Positions 11,990 to 25,134 of a DNA stretch of 64,000 bases are shown one piece after another. The translations under genes and the position numbers were made by a program. The notes beneath the pieces were generated by a model. That model had not been told where the DNA came from. It saw only the letters and a list, made by a program, of their open reading frames with translations, and ran no database searches. Within the stretch, counting starts at the first letter, position 1. Each line of letters begins with the position of its first letter. The DNA comes from Cepaea nemoralis (Eukaryota; Mollusca; Gastropoda; Stylommatophora; Helicidae): assembly GCA_014155875.1 (NCBI GenBank), contig JACEFZ010011063.1:496001-560000 (forward strand), in the 5' to 3' direction.

Positions 11990-12420
11990 AAATCCAGCCA
12001 ATCGCAGTTCTCCGCTTAACGCCTAAGCAGTCTCCAGCTTCGTCCAAAATATTATGGTGTTTCACAGTGGTAATTTATTTTATAAAGGTCGGCGAATTGT
12101 CTATGACTGTACAGTATGTGACAGTCTTTGATGTCGTCAATCCATTTTCTAATCGAGCGTCCTCTTGCTCTCGTAGCAGATTTTCATTGACATAAAGCCA
12201 GTGCTGGTATTTGATGGTGTAAAATTCTAACGAGATGGCCAAACCACTTGCATTTTGCCCTTCAATAAATGTGTCACAAGGTGTTGATCCTACTGTCTGT
12301 CCGATATAATCAATTCTGTCTCGATCTATGATTGTTTATGTTGGCAGTTCTCCTCAAGCATCTCATCTCACTGGTGATGATTTTACTGACGTGTAGTATG
12401 GATAATGTTAAACTCTGACA
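11990..12420 (-). pseudogene. Decayed LINE RT C-terminal fragment
   Basis: Minus-strand translation in shifting frames gives HLVRILHH and RKWIDDIKDC, which resemble the conserved GHLxRM...RGRPxxRWxDDIK stretch close to the C terminus of RTE/jockey-type polymerases. Too decayed to assign a clade. Confidence 0.4.
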
Positions 12421-12596
12421 TTGGTAGCAAATGGCTATACCAATCTGGTCACCTCACTTAATGCACATACATCTTCTCTCTCTTCCCCCCCCCCCCACCA
12501 CCCTGCCAGGAACTGCCCAAGTGCTACTGTAATCAGTTAAGAGTCATTTACTGGACCTGGCAATCAATCTCGACATGTTTGGCTGTTTATGATTTA

Positions 12597-13888
12597 CGAG
12601 GGGCTGTCAATAAGTAATGCCTTCTATTTTTCATCTGTGTATTAATTTAGCGGGGAACCCCAAATATTCTTCTGTACCGTGTATCACTACCAACCTGTTT
12701 CAGTCACACGTTGCGCAACAGTGACGGTTTCAAAATGGCCACCAAAGAAGTTCAATTAAAGCAACGTAATGTTATCAAATTCTGCAATGCTGAAGGCAAG
12801 ACCCCGACTCTCTTCCACGTACTTTTGAGTATTGTTTATGGAGATTCAACAGTGGATGTTAGCACTGTCCGACGTTGGGTACGTCGTTGTGATGAAGCTA
12901 AAGTAGGTCAATCCTTATTGGCTGACGCAAAGCGGACTGGTCGTCCGTCAACCGCATTGTCTCCACACAACATTCATCGAGTTGATGACATCATCCTGAT
13001 GACCGTTCGATAATACTAGATGAACTGTTGTTTATTAGTAAAGGCAGTGCCCTGACCATCATTAGAGACCTGGGTTATTCAAAGGTTTGTGCATCGTCGG
13101 TACCCTGAATGTTGTTGACAGACAGACATAAAGAAGCAAGGAAAACCATAGCCATTAACCTCCTGCACCATTACGAAACTGAAGGAAAAGGATTGTTATC
13201 GAATATTGTGACAGGTGATGAGACTTGGTTTCATTCACGTGAACCAGAATCCAAGAGGCAGTCAAGTGGAATGACATCACGCAACATCACCGACAAGAAA
13301 GAAATTCAAAATGTCACCATCTGTAGGGAGAGTTATGACCTCTGTGTTTTGGGATGAGAAAGGTGTGATTTTTCTCGACTTCTTGAAACAAGGAAACACT
13401 GTGAATGCTGACCGGTACATTGAAACTTTGAAGAAGCTTAGAGGAGGTCTTCGACTACTTTACTCATTGAAAGATCCGGGAACTGCACTACTGTTGCACA
13501 CCAATACCAAGCCACTTACCGCTAAACGCACCATTGATACGATTGCAGAATGTGGCTGGACATTATAGCCATATCCCCCTTACAGTCCCGATGTAGCATC
13601 TTCAGACTTCCATCTGTTTGAACCACTGAAAGAAGATCTTCCCGGACATCACTTTGATGGCACCGAGACCCTTAAATACGCCGAACGCCGGTGGTTTACG
13701 AAAAAGGACATGAATTGTTACCGTACGGGAGTACATCACCTTGTTAGGAGATGGCCAAAAACTATAACGAATAAAGGAGACTACACTGAGAAATACATTT
13801 TTAAAGTACAGGCTTAATGTGAATTTTGTTTTTTTGCCCACAGAATGAAATGAAAAATTACGAGGCATTACTTATTGACCGCCCTTCG
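12597..13888 (+). mobile_element. mariner element, full length, TA target
   Basis: TIRs of about 40 bp: CGAGGGGCTGTCAATAAGTA at the left and, read in reverse, CGAAGGGCGGTCAATAAGTA at the right, flanked by TA (12595-12596, 13889-13890). Length 1292 bp is normal for mariner. The right flank is a decayed SINE II, so mariner landed in or beside it. Confidence 0.9.
12735..13817 (+). pseudogene. mariner transposase remnant
   Basis: The N-terminal HTH region (12735-13011) keeps VDVSTVRRWVRRCDEAKVGQ. Catalytic segments follow in different frames: VTGDETWFHS (13208-13238) with the first Asp, LLHTNTKPLTAKRT (13494-13535) where mariner normally has HDNARPHTA, so the second catalytic Asp is replaced by Thr, and YSPDVASSDFHLFEPL (13580-13628) with the third Asp. 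The C-terminal end (TNKGDYTEKYIFK) is present. Stops at 13011 and 13566 and frame changes near 13100, 13330 and 13570 confirm loss of function. The YSPD spacing is that of D,D34D mariners. Confidence 0.87.
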
Positions 13889-13890
13889 TA

Positions 13891-14110
13891 CTAGGCAATT
13901 TTTACGTTCAGTAATTTGCCTTTTCTTCATGAACGACCGACGACTCATTCTATCTAAATCAACGCAAAGATCTGCATCCAAATTTCCCGCAGATGATGTC
14001 AAAATCTGGACTCGGTGTGTCGGGGAGTTGTGAGACTGCGCGTCCTACTACACTACCCCCCCCCCCCCCCCCCCTTTTTTTTTCAAGCTAGCCACAAGGC
14101 CGGCTGTATG
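13891..14110 (-). repeat. Decayed SINE II with C/T homopolymer
   Basis: TAGGCAATTTTTACGTTCAG and AATTTGCC (13893-13922) are a diverged form of the SINE II tail module. A run of about 19 C followed by 9 T (14056-14084) lies near the head end. No clear box B remains. Confidence 0.45.
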
Positions 14111-15117
14111 GTTGCTAGATGACACATTATTTCCGTGTTCGTTCCTGCCACATGACCCACGATCTCTCCATTCCCTTTTCTTAGCTCGCTACTCCCCCAG
14201 CATTCTCACCTCACTCTCTATTCTCATGTCTTGCTTCGTCAATTTCAGGTTTCCCACGATCTCTCTGTTCTCATTTCTACTCCCGTCACTCAAAACTGAT
14301 CCCATTTCTCTTTATTCATACTATTTCTTACTTCGTAACTCGCACGTTTTCTTTGATCTTCTAATTCTCATTATTTTGTCCTTGATCATTATTCCCAAGT
14401 GTTCGGATCTCTTGCTTTTCTCATGATTTCTTGGTTCGTTTTCCCCAGATGTCTTATCCTCCCTCTTCCTTGTTTTCCCTCTCTGTGGTCTATACATTGC
14501 TAAGTATAGTCACAATTTTAAAGTGTGTAACTTGTATTCAAATAAAATCCGTCAATGTATTGTTGTTGTTGTTGTTGCCCACTTATGACGTGAGGCCTCG
14601 TGGGCAGAGGTTATTAGAGTTCCAGCGCCTGTGATTAGCACCGTTACTCAAATTTTCTCCATCATTCACGAATCACCAAAATACGAGATGTAGATTGTGA
14701 GCTTTACTGAAACACGATTACAAGAAACAAATTGGACGTCAGCACAGAACAAACAAACACAAATCGACACAAAACTACATGAAACACACTACATGACAAT
14801 ATTAAGGGTACTGATCTGAATCGGTATCCTAGCTGGGAGCGACTGACGCGCGTTAGAGGACTATCAGTGGATTGCATGAACCGGATGTATGGTCAATGGG
14901 TTAAAGGTCAATACCATCAGAAGCTCAGGTATTGGATACGCTACTGGGCGGGAGAATAAGAGGGAAGGGGATGGGGGTAGAGAGACGCCCATGTGAGCGG
15001 AAGAGTTAAAATTGGGTTTGGCGAAAATGTCACGGACGCAGTTCGCATTTAGCGATGTCTCGTTCAGCGCTCGAAACACAGCTGCGGAAGATTTCATTGC
15101 GAGTTTTTTTTCTTTCT
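14111..15117. other. Pyrimidine-rich spacer, no gene recognised
   Basis: 14112-14480 is C/T-rich with an open frame that is probably composition-driven. A GTT microsatellite (14563-14578) follows. 14860-15100 is unique sequence. No TE or exon evidence. Confidence 0.45.
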
Positions 15118-15258
15118 ATCGGGGACACACACAAACACCTCTAGCCTGCACAGTTCGTGGCGACTGCACTAGCCAAGCGGCCTAAATTCTTCAGGCTCAA
15201 GACCCGCCGGCCATACACCGCAAAGGTACTATATTGGCAGTAATTGACAGTAAATTCC
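15118..15258 (+). repeat. SINE family I, 5'-truncated copy
   Basis: Plus-strand match to the body and tail of the copy at 2815-3036: CCTGCACAGTTCGTGGCGAC, CACTAGCCAAGCGGCC and GGTACTATATTGGCAGTAAT. The tRNA head is missing. Confidence 0.75.
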
Positions 15259-15409
15259 CTGCTGGTTTGCTGGACATGTCATAGGTTCCTGACCTACTTA
15301 ATCCCTTTTATGTTTGCTAGTACCACCACGCCACAAATTCCTCTTTAAAGAGTGTAAAGTATTCTCATTCCAATTAAGGGGTGTCTACCACTTTTCTGTA
15401 TATAGCTGA

Positions 15410-15775
15410 GGCACATCTAGTGGCAGTGAAATTGTGGTTTTTGAGGAACATGTAAAAATACAACAGACAGACAGAAAAACCAATGAGCAAGTCCTACAAG
15501 AAGCAAATGAAAACAGTAAACTGATTAGAGAAATTTGACGTAGACACACTTATTTACACTTACATTATAAGACGAAATAAGCTAGAGAATTGGTGAGAAC
15601 AGAAAATATTGAGAGGAAAAAGAACAAGGGGAAGGCAGAGAAGTAAATAACTGGATGGCTTGACAACATGGCATGGTCGAGATAAGAACACAGAGCTGAT
15701 CCACGACTCTGGTTATCGTGTGGGATGGCGAAACATGACTGCCCACGTTATCGGCATGGCACATGATACCAATTG
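15410..15775 (+). mobile_element. RTE 3' fragment (same family as copies A and B)
   Basis: Plus-strand match to 8310-8650 and 57395-57742: the CAGACAGACAGAAAAACCAA block (15463-15482), the WLDGL-equivalent region (15652-15672) and CATGACTGCCCACGTTATCG before GGCATGGCACATGATACC. Strongly 5'-truncated with stops. Confidence 0.75.
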
Positions 15776-16270
15776 TATTTACATCCGTAAGAAGAGATTA
15801 CTGCTGCTTCATCCACATTGGGAGAGGTCAGGATCGCTGCTAGTTGCCTGTCATAAATACAAACCCATTAAACACACGCATAAACATAAAACAAACACAA
15901 GCAGCCAACAGCTGAAACACGGAAAATATATAACACTTGCATTTTATGACTAGACAAACGTCGTGTGATGGCTGAAGCAATACAGCTGGCACAGAACAGG
16001 AAGTTGACTCTCCCCAATACGCTTACCTACTGGCATCAACTAGACGACATCCTGCGGAATTGTCTTCATTGTGTTAGTGAACAGACATGGCTAGAGGAGA
16101 CCAGAAGTTATAATAACCAACCAACCACTCACAGTGCCGATCATGGCATAGAGTAACAACGGCAGGTGAGTGGTGTGTGTTGTATCACTGTTCTGAAATG
16201 CGCTCCAGGTAATATTGTGCAAAGTAAATGTAATAGGTGGGATATTGAACAATCGAGAGCTTTTTTGACT
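15776..16270. other. Spacer upstream of the serpin gene
   Basis: A short frame at 15965-16156 (MAEAIQLAQNRK...) vaguely resembles the C-terminal end of a LINE protein and is followed by AACCAACCAACC, a possible tail. Nothing else is recognisable. Confidence 0.35.
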
Positions 16271-16278
16271 ATATATAA
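16271..16278 (+). promoter_or_regulatory. Candidate TATA box upstream of the serpin gene
   Basis: TATATAAA lies about 940 bp 5' of the serpin ATG. Exon 1 begins with a 3' splice site, so an upstream non-coding exon is expected, and this is one place its promoter could be. The call rests on the motif alone. Confidence 0.18.
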
Positions 16279-16307
16279 ATTATGGAGCTAGCTGCCGTTG
16301 ATTCCAG

Positions 16308-16320
16308 CATAATGATAATA

Positions 16321-16397
<77 letters not shown>

Positions 16398-16879
16398 AAG
16401 GAGGAGGAGGAGGAGGAGGAAGAGGCGGAGGAGGAGGAGGAGAAGAAGAAGAAGAAGAAGAAGAAGAAGAAGAAGAAGAAGAAGAAGAAGAAGAAGAAGA
16501 AGAAGAAGAAGAAGAAGAAGAAGAAGAAGAAGAAGAGGAGAACGAACGAACGAACGAACGAACGAACGAACAGACTATTTTCAAAGGGTAACAAATTGGG
16601 CACGCATTTACATTCGGCCCTTCCAATCACTTATCTTTCTTTCATCAACAGTGCATAGGAAAAAACATTGTTTGAAGAAGAAGAAGAAGAAGAAGAAGAA
16701 GAAGAAGAAGAAGAAGAAGAAGAAGAAGAAGAAGAAGAAGAAGAAGAAGAAGGGAGAAGAGAGAAGGGAGAAGAAGAAGAAGAAGAAGAAGAAGAAGAAG
16801 AAGAAGAAGAAGAAGAAGAAGAAGAAGAAGAAGAAGAAGAAGAAGAAGAAGAAGAAGAAGAAGAATGAAGAAGGAAGAA

Positions 16880-16914
<35 letters not shown>

Positions 16915-17150
16915 AGAAGAAGAAGAAGAAGAAGAAGAAGAAGAAGAAGAAGAAGAAGAAGAAGAAGAAGAAGAAGAAGAAGAAGAAGAAGAAGAAGAAG
17001 AAGGGAGAAGGGAGAAGAAGAAGAAGGGAGAAGGGAGAAGAAGAAGAAGAAGAAGAAGAAGAAGAAGAAGAAGAAGAAGAAGAAGAAGAAGAAGAAGAAG
17101 AAGAAGAAGAAGAAGAAGAAGAAGAAGAAGAAGAAGAAGGGGAGGAGGAC
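16308..17150. repeat. AAT and GAA/GAG microsatellite block
   Basis: Order: an imperfect AAT array (16312-16367), GAA/GGA arrays (16368-16536), a GAAC array (16537-16571), a 3'-end LINE module (16572-16672), then nearly pure GAA for about 470 bp (16673-17139) with small GGGAGAAG interruptions. The apparent frames through it (poly-Arg, Lys, Glu, Ser, Phe) are composition artefacts. It ends about 75 bp 5' of the serpin ATG. Confidence 0.93.
16537..16672 (-). mobile_element. 3'-terminal LINE module (composite-repeat family, shortest copy)
   Basis: Minus-strand reading: GGAAGGGCCGAATGTAAATG, then GCCCAATTTGTTACCCTTTG, AAAATAGTCTGTTC and a GTTC array. The same terminus occurs at 19559-19760, 42361-42570 and 53236-53420. 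It looks like a LINE 3' end with tetranucleotide tail. Confidence 0.7.
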
Positions 17151-17203
17151 GACAACGAGAAAGAGGAGGAGGCCGCAGTTATAATTCTCTGTGGTAATTT
17201 CAG

Positions 17204-17387
17204 TGTCAAGCAACATGCAGGGAATCATCGTGATCCTCTTGGTACTTGGCGTTATGATAATGGCGGCCAGGGAGAGACGCCAGCAAGATGTTGGTGACAA
17301 TTTATTGGCTGAATCAAATTCTTTCTTTCTGAATCTCACCAAATCTATGGGAGTGAGCACGAGAAGTATGGTCATCTCACCTTACAG
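17204..17387 (+). CDS. Serpin exon 1: signal peptide, helix A, strand 6B
   Basis: The 3' splice site TCTGTGGTAATTTCAG precedes 17204, and the ATG is at 17215. Residues 1-18 form a hydrophobic signal peptide (QGIIVILLVLGVMIMAA), giving a secreted or ER-lumen protein. RERRQQD follows. Residues 34-44 (SNSFFLNLTKS) match serpin helix A. VISPY (53-57) is strand 6B, whose SPxS signature is completed by Ser58 from exon 2. The donor is CAG|GTACGT at 17388. The splice site upstream of the ATG implies a 5' untranslated exon further left. Residue identities are read directly from the sequence; structural names come from the serpin family. Confidence 0.85.
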
Positions 17388-17584
17388 GTACGTTTAGAGA
17401 CGCAATATGCAGACCTAGGGAAGACGTAGTAGATTAGATATTCGCATTCTCTCGTGCTGTGATATCACGTTTGTGTAAAGTTCTTAGACCTCTATTGACA
17501 AGGGTGAAGACAGAGATGCTTCATGCATTCCCTTGCATCAATTCTAAAGTCAAAGATACAGGGCAAACTGGTGTTGAGATACCA
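17388..17584. other. Start of serpin intron 1
   Basis: GTACGT donor followed by about 200 bp of unique sequence before the LINE fragment. Confidence 0.6.
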
Positions 17585-17860
17585 ACAGACGGACGAATTG
17601 GCTGGGTTTGCATCGCTGGGTGGTGTATTGGTGCATGATAAGGCAGATGTGGTCGGGGCATTTTGGAATCGTGTGTATAATGTGGAAGAACGGATAATTC
17701 ATCAACGCCTGGAGAGAATCTTGCGATAAGGAGTGGCCAGAGGCTTGGTGACAAACAATACACAGAGGAAAGGCCAGTCAGACACATAATCACGCTGCAA
17801 CTGGTAATGTTAGTGCTGAGACTCTTTGCTGATTGTTGCAGATGGGGAGGAGGAGGAGGA
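17585..17860 (+). mobile_element. I-like LINE 3' fragment
   Basis: Close match to 48598-48850: DELAGFASLGGVLVHDKADV (17592-17650) corresponds to DRLAGSAKLGGVLMHVKADV, the end of RNase H plus the C-terminal region. A stop at 17727-17729 and frame changes follow. The match ends where the foldback begins. Confidence 0.75.
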
Positions 17861-17864
17861 ATCC

Positions 17865-18088
17865 GCATTTAGGGTGTTCCGGTGTGTCGGCCTGCCTAGG
17901 CTACCATTTTCTGTGTGTAGTATCTTGTCCACCCAATTCTGAATGTGTTCAGAAACCCTGCAATGTAACTTTACTGAGCGACAGTTACATTGCAGGGTTT
18001 CGGAACACATTCCAAATTGGGTGGACAAGATACTACACACAGAAGATGGTAGCCTAGGCAGGCCGACACACCGGAACACCCTAAATGC
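17865..18088. repeat. Foldback: 105-bp inverted repeat with 14-nt loop
   Basis: 17865-17969 pairs with 17984-18088 with four mismatches in 105 bases. Outer ends are GCATTTAGGGTGTTCCGGTG and its complement; the loop is TTTACTGAGCGACA. No coding capacity. It could be a foldback/MITE element or a young inverted duplication. It sits between the LINE fragment and the first Maverick gene, but no matching copy is found at the Maverick's right side. Confidence 0.9.
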
Positions 18089-18478
18089 AAATTCAGCTCC
18101 GGAATATTTCCTTCTGTAGCCCTATGTGACGTCACAGCAATCTGGTGAAAATTACTCCGATTGAGAATCCAGATGCAAAAGGCTATAACTCGTTTCTGGC
18201 ACTATTACATCCCTTTTTATTTTAATATGACGGCTATTATAAGTTGTAGTAGGGTGGTGGTGGTTGGGAAGATTACAGATGTGTGTTAAGTAGTGAGGTG
18301 ACGGTGGAGTCTTGGTGGTCGAACTGTCTATAGTGATTGAGGTGGGCGGTGTGGGAGTATTATTAGTTGTAGTAGCGGGTGCGTGTGTGCTGGCGGGGCG
18401 AACGCGAGGGGCACGGGTTGGCGGGTTCCAACCCAATAAAATATGTGACGTGGCTGGGTAGGTGTTTATTATTAGTCA
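18089..18478. other. Non-coding sequence before the Maverick ATPase
   Basis: G/T-rich on the + strand with GTAGTAGGGTGGTGGTGGTT and similar runs. Probably Maverick leader sequence, but no terminal inverted repeat partner was found near 28.3 kb. Confidence 0.4.
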
Positions 18479-18921
18479 TGGATCCGAGGTGGAAACATCC
18501 TTTTACGGCTTTGATTGCGGGACCAACGGGGAGTGGAAAATCCGTCTTTGTGCAAAGATTTTTAGCCCATCTTCCAGACATGATAGACCCACTTCCAGAG
18601 AAAGTTATATGGTGCTACGGAGTATGGCAACCCATGTATGAGACTATGAAGGGTGTCCAGAACCTCTTTGGTAAGATTAAAGAACAAATAACCATCATCT
18701 TGAATTCGCATTACCTAGTGGTTTTAAGAACCCTCGAGACGGATCGCAGATTAACAATCTGGCCAAACAGATGTACCCAGGCCGCGTCTCATATGTCCAT
18801 GAGAGTTTTAAAGACGCGGCAGCGGCTCCACACGTGTATTTGCTCTTTGACCTTCGACAGGAAACACCGGATCAGCTCCGCTTACGAAGCAGTATTTTCC
18901 CCGATCAACGTCCCTAAATAA
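18479..18921 (+). pseudogene. Maverick packaging ATPase (FtsK/HerA-like)
   Basis: Starts MDPRWKHPFTALIAGPTGSG, with a Walker A motif GPTGSGKS at residues 15-22, then FVQRFLAHLPDM and VIWCYGVWQPMYETM. This is the N-terminal part of the A32-type genome-packaging ATPase of Mavericks and large DNA viruses. The middle, where Walker B would be, is deleted after about codon 65 (near 18670). The remaining C-terminal part (18690-18920) is present only in shifted frames. I chose the ATG at 18479 because family members begin immediately before the HPF segment. Not functional. Confidence 0.83.
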
Positions 18922-18922
18922 T

Positions 18923-19201
18923 ATGTATAACCGAGTGAAACGTCACATAGCCATGCTGCTGTTTCTGCGCGAGGCGAATCCGATTGTCGTAAAAGCCGTA
19001 ATTAAAACATTGTCCCCAGACCTCGTCCAATAAATTTGCGAATGCTGCCACAATGTATTAAAAGGTAATGCTCCACTGACATCGGCTAAGAAGAGGCGAC
19101 TGCAGCGGCACAGAAACAGTCTGGGAGCGCTTACGGGTAAGAAATTGTCTATCAAGAAACGGAAACAAATATTGAAACAAGGTCGATTCGTAGGCGCTTA
19201 A
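18923..19201 (+). pseudogene. Small basic Maverick protein with one stop
   Basis: An ATG two bases after the ATPase stop opens a 93-codon reading frame with one internal stop (TAA at 19031-19033). It starts MYNRVKRHIAMLLFLREANP, and the second part is very basic (SAKKRRLQRHRN, KKRKQILKQGRFVGA). A small basic protein of this kind recurs in Mavericks next to the ATPase. Its role is not established; nucleic-acid binding is an inference from charge. Confidence 0.6.
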
Positions 19202-19245
19202 TTAGGTCCCATTCTACACCTGTTGAAATGCGTCGTGGGTTTGTA

Positions 19246-19558
19246 ATGAAGAAAATGATCTGACCGACCCCCGGCTGCTGGAAAGACCCTATGTACCACC
19301 CGACATACTAACTGATAATCTGCGTGACATGGATCAGCACATGCAACAAGTCCTGGAAACCAAAGATCTACCACCAAGAGAAAAAGCCCGGGTGTATCAG
19401 CAAATCTTGCAGCGGTATCTGAATCGACTTGAGCAATACAGACATAAGGCGTTAGGTACAGTGGATACAAAGGAACACAAACCCGAAATCAGCATTTTAC
19501 CAGCACCAGTAGTCGAGACACCCAGTCAACCAACACCTATTCAAGTAACACCAAGTAG
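19246..19558 (+). pseudogene. Maverick conserved helical protein, interrupted
   Basis: An ATG at 19246 goes out of frame after about five codons. The main frame then gives DPRLLERPY (about 19267-19293) and the helical LPPREKARVYQQILQRYLNR (about 19369-19428), followed by a proline-rich linker. The reading frame is cut at 19558 by the composite repeat. A protein of this type lies before the integrase in Mavericks; its function is unknown to me. Any C-terminal remainder should lie just after 23835. Confidence 0.55.
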
Positions 19559-22535
<2,977 letters not shown>

Positions 22536-23835
22536 ATAGTGAACAATTATAGTTAAAAATTATAATGAACAATTATACTGAACAATTATACCAGTAAATG
22601 AATTATGGTGGCATATAGTCGGTATGGATTAAGTATTGAAAGAGTTTTCGGTTAAATGTGTAGGGACTCATTGGAGTTTTCAGATCTGGAGGCAGGTCAT
22701 TCCATAAGTGAGCACCAGAATAGGCGAAACATGTTTTGTATAGGTCCAATCTAGGCTTTGAGACATGTAACAAATTTAGGCGCTTGCTGTTCATTGCATT
22801 AGATTGAATCAGCGGCAGAAGATACTCTGGGGTATTTTGAGATATAATTTTATTCACTAATTTGGCTTTGTTGAAAAGGAAGCGCTTTTGTAGTGGTAGA
22901 AGTCTTAGATGACTGTACAAATTATTACTTTCAACGTGCTTTATGTCATAAACCAGACGAATAGCGCGGTTTTGTAGAGAACATAGTCGTTTTAAATTAG
23001 ATTTAGGGCAACCATCCCAAACTGTGGAACAGTAATCGAGATTTGATTGGATATAGCATGTATAGAATATTTTTCGTGTGCTTTCGTCCAGGAAGTGCTG
23101 AATTTTAGCAAGTTGGTAAACTTTTTGTGCTATTTTCTTGGTAAGAGCGTGAACATGAGAGCTCCAGTTCAAATGGCTGTCTATTAAAAGCCCTAGTGTT
23201 TTATGTTCAATCACATTAACTATAGGTAACGTGCCCATGCGGAGTTCGAGCAGTGATCCAGTTATGGCTAGTGTCTGTAGTTTTTGTCTGGTCGTTATTA
23301 GCATGGATTTGGTTTTGTCGATGTTAATTTGCATGCGGTTTTCATTGCTCCATCTAGTAAGATTATCAAGTTCCTTTTGTAAAGAATTCTCTAATTCACT
23401 ACGGTTTTCATGACTCGTATATATAGTACAGTCGTCTGCGAATAGATCACAAGTTGTATTGATATATAAAGGAAGATCATTAATATAAACTGCAAAAAGC
23501 AGCGGACCTAGTATTGAGCCCTGAGGCACACCAATATTAAGCTGTGTGGGTCTTGATAGACAGTTGTTGAAGGACACGACTTGTTGCCTGTCGGATAGAA
23601 ATGACGTAATTATGTTCACCATGTTGGTACTTGTCTTCATTTGCTTTAGTTTTTAATTAAAATATCGTGATCTACCATATCAAAAGCTTTATTAAAGTCT
23701 ACAAACACCAGCTCCACAAATTCTAATGTTGTTGATGTTTAAGTGCCAGTTATCGGTCATTTTTGTTAGAGCACTATGGCAAGAATATTTAGGTCGAAAC
23801 CCAGATTGACTGTTAATTATTAGATCATCGTCAAA
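22536..23835 (-). mobile_element. CR1-like LINE, 5'-truncated, inserted in the Maverick
   Basis: A minus-strand frame of 345 aa (22603-23640) has RT palm and thumb motifs: IGVPQGSILGPLLFAVYIND, LFADDCTIYTSHENR with the catalytic FADD, NIDKTKSMLITT, and the C-terminal LDYCSTVWDGCPKSNLKRL and LWNDLPPDLKT typical of the CR1/L2 group. No RNase H follows. Upstream RT (about 23640-23835) continues with a frame break (VDFNKAFD near 23690) and is then truncated. The stop is followed by a TATAATTGTTC-type repeated tail (22536-22600). Maverick sequence resumes at about 23835-23870. Confidence 0.82.
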
Positions 23836-23923
23836 TTGTCGAGCCCAAGATAATCGAGACAACACCGCCGTACAGACTCAGACTTCAAAAGAAGAGTAAG
23901 ATACCCACACCCAAGTGGGAGAA

Positions 23924-24868
23924 ATGGCCGCGCACATAAGAAAGTATTACTACGAGCCTCAGAAACCCGGAGCCAAATGTGGGGCCACCGCCTTAAAAAG
24001 AAACACTAAACTGAATGCTAAAAATATAGAGACTTAGTTACGAAATCAGGACACGTATACTCTACATAAACCAATCTGTCGTCGTTTTCAGAGACGTCAG
24101 ACAATAACCGGTGGTATAAATCAACAGTTTCAAGCCGACTTGATAGATGTGCGACTACTACAAAGATACAACAATGGGATGTCGTACCTAGTGACGTGCC
24201 TCGATGTGTTTAGTAAATATTCTTGTTCCATCCCGACCAAGAAGAAGACGGACAAAGAGCTAGTCGAGGCGGTGAGTAAAATCTTTGCCGATAGACAACC
24301 GATAAATTTTCAGACCGACAAAGGGTCAGAATATGTCAACCGGTCATTTTAAAATTTCTGAAAGACCAAGGTGTGCATTTCTTTACGACTGAGAATGAAG
24401 GCGTTAAAGCCGCGATAGTGGAAAGATATCGAACCCTTAAAGAAAACATGTTGCGTTATTTCACCAAGACCAATACACTACGCTAAGTTGACGTGATAAG
24501 TAAGCTGATCAGAAGACAGTAGCATCACGAAAAGTCCATTTTACAGAAGGGGACCGAGTCAGACTGGCTCAACCCAAATAGCCTTTTGAAAAGGGATATA
24601 TGCCCGCGTGGACAGAAGAAATTTTTTCCGTCATCGTATAAACTAGACCAGTCCTGTGACATATGTGTTAAAAGACGATTCGGAACTTCAAGGTTCATTC
24701 TACCGAGAAGAGATTCAAGCAGTCTGAGATAAACAAGTGTATCAGATCGAATCAATCTCACAAGAAAGACTCAGGAGAGGTGGTGGTAAAGAGTATTTAG
24801 TAAAGTGGTTCGAGTATAATTCGTCATTCAACAGTTGGGTTTCAAACCTAACCAGATACCGAAACTAA
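23924..24868 (+). pseudogene. Maverick integrase with C-terminal chromodomain
   Basis: An N-terminal segment YYYEPQKPGAKCGATALKR (23945-24001) precedes a retroviral-type core. Asp in FQADLIDV (about 24126-24150), TCLDVFSKYSC (24196-24228), Asp in FQTDKGSEYVN (24307-24340) and Glu in AIVERYRTLKEN (24411-24446) outline the D,D-E triad. A chromodomain-like end with EYLVKWFEYNSSFNSWVSN (24790-24848) follows. An in-frame stop at 24034-24036, a break after 24348 and frame changes beyond 24480 make it dead. It inserts double-stranded element DNA in intact Mavericks. The stop at 24866-24868 overlaps the next ATG. Confidence 0.87.
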
Positions 24869-25134
24869 TGGAAGAAACCATGAAATCTAGCTCACAAAAT
24901 AACTCACCCAGCGAAATAACTTCGATCTGGTGGCTGTTTGGACAGCGAATACCGCGGCTAGAGATTGTCTTCTTCTGTCAGATGATAGTTATATACATTG
25001 TCATTGGCTAATCACTATTCACTCTGTCTCGAGGCGGCGTCGAAGCACCCGAGGGCAAACTTTGGATTGCTCTAATAAGTAGTTGTCTGGGTTACCTATT
25101 ACCGAACCCTAATTATCTACGAGTTTCTACGTGA
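24868..25134 (+). pseudogene. Small Maverick membrane protein, one internal stop
   Basis: The ATG overlaps the integrase stop (TAATG). A frame of 88 codons plus stop has one internal TAA at 25009-25011. Residues about 22-47 (WWLFGQRIPRLEIVFFCQMI and on) and the second part (WIALISSCLGYLLPNP) give two membrane-spanning stretches. Small two-span proteins occur at this position in other Mavericks. Function unknown. Confidence 0.6.

Noticed and set aside
16282..17184. 300-codon open frame of poly-Arg/Lys and its poly-Ser/Phe/Glu shadows
   Set aside because: Entirely translations of AAT and GAA microsatellites; all frames are open because the repeats lack stops.
17865..18088. Left terminal inverted repeat of the Maverick
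   Set aside because: Both arms are here, 14 nt apart, and no copy was found near 28.3 kb; Maverick terminal repeats should be at opposite ends.
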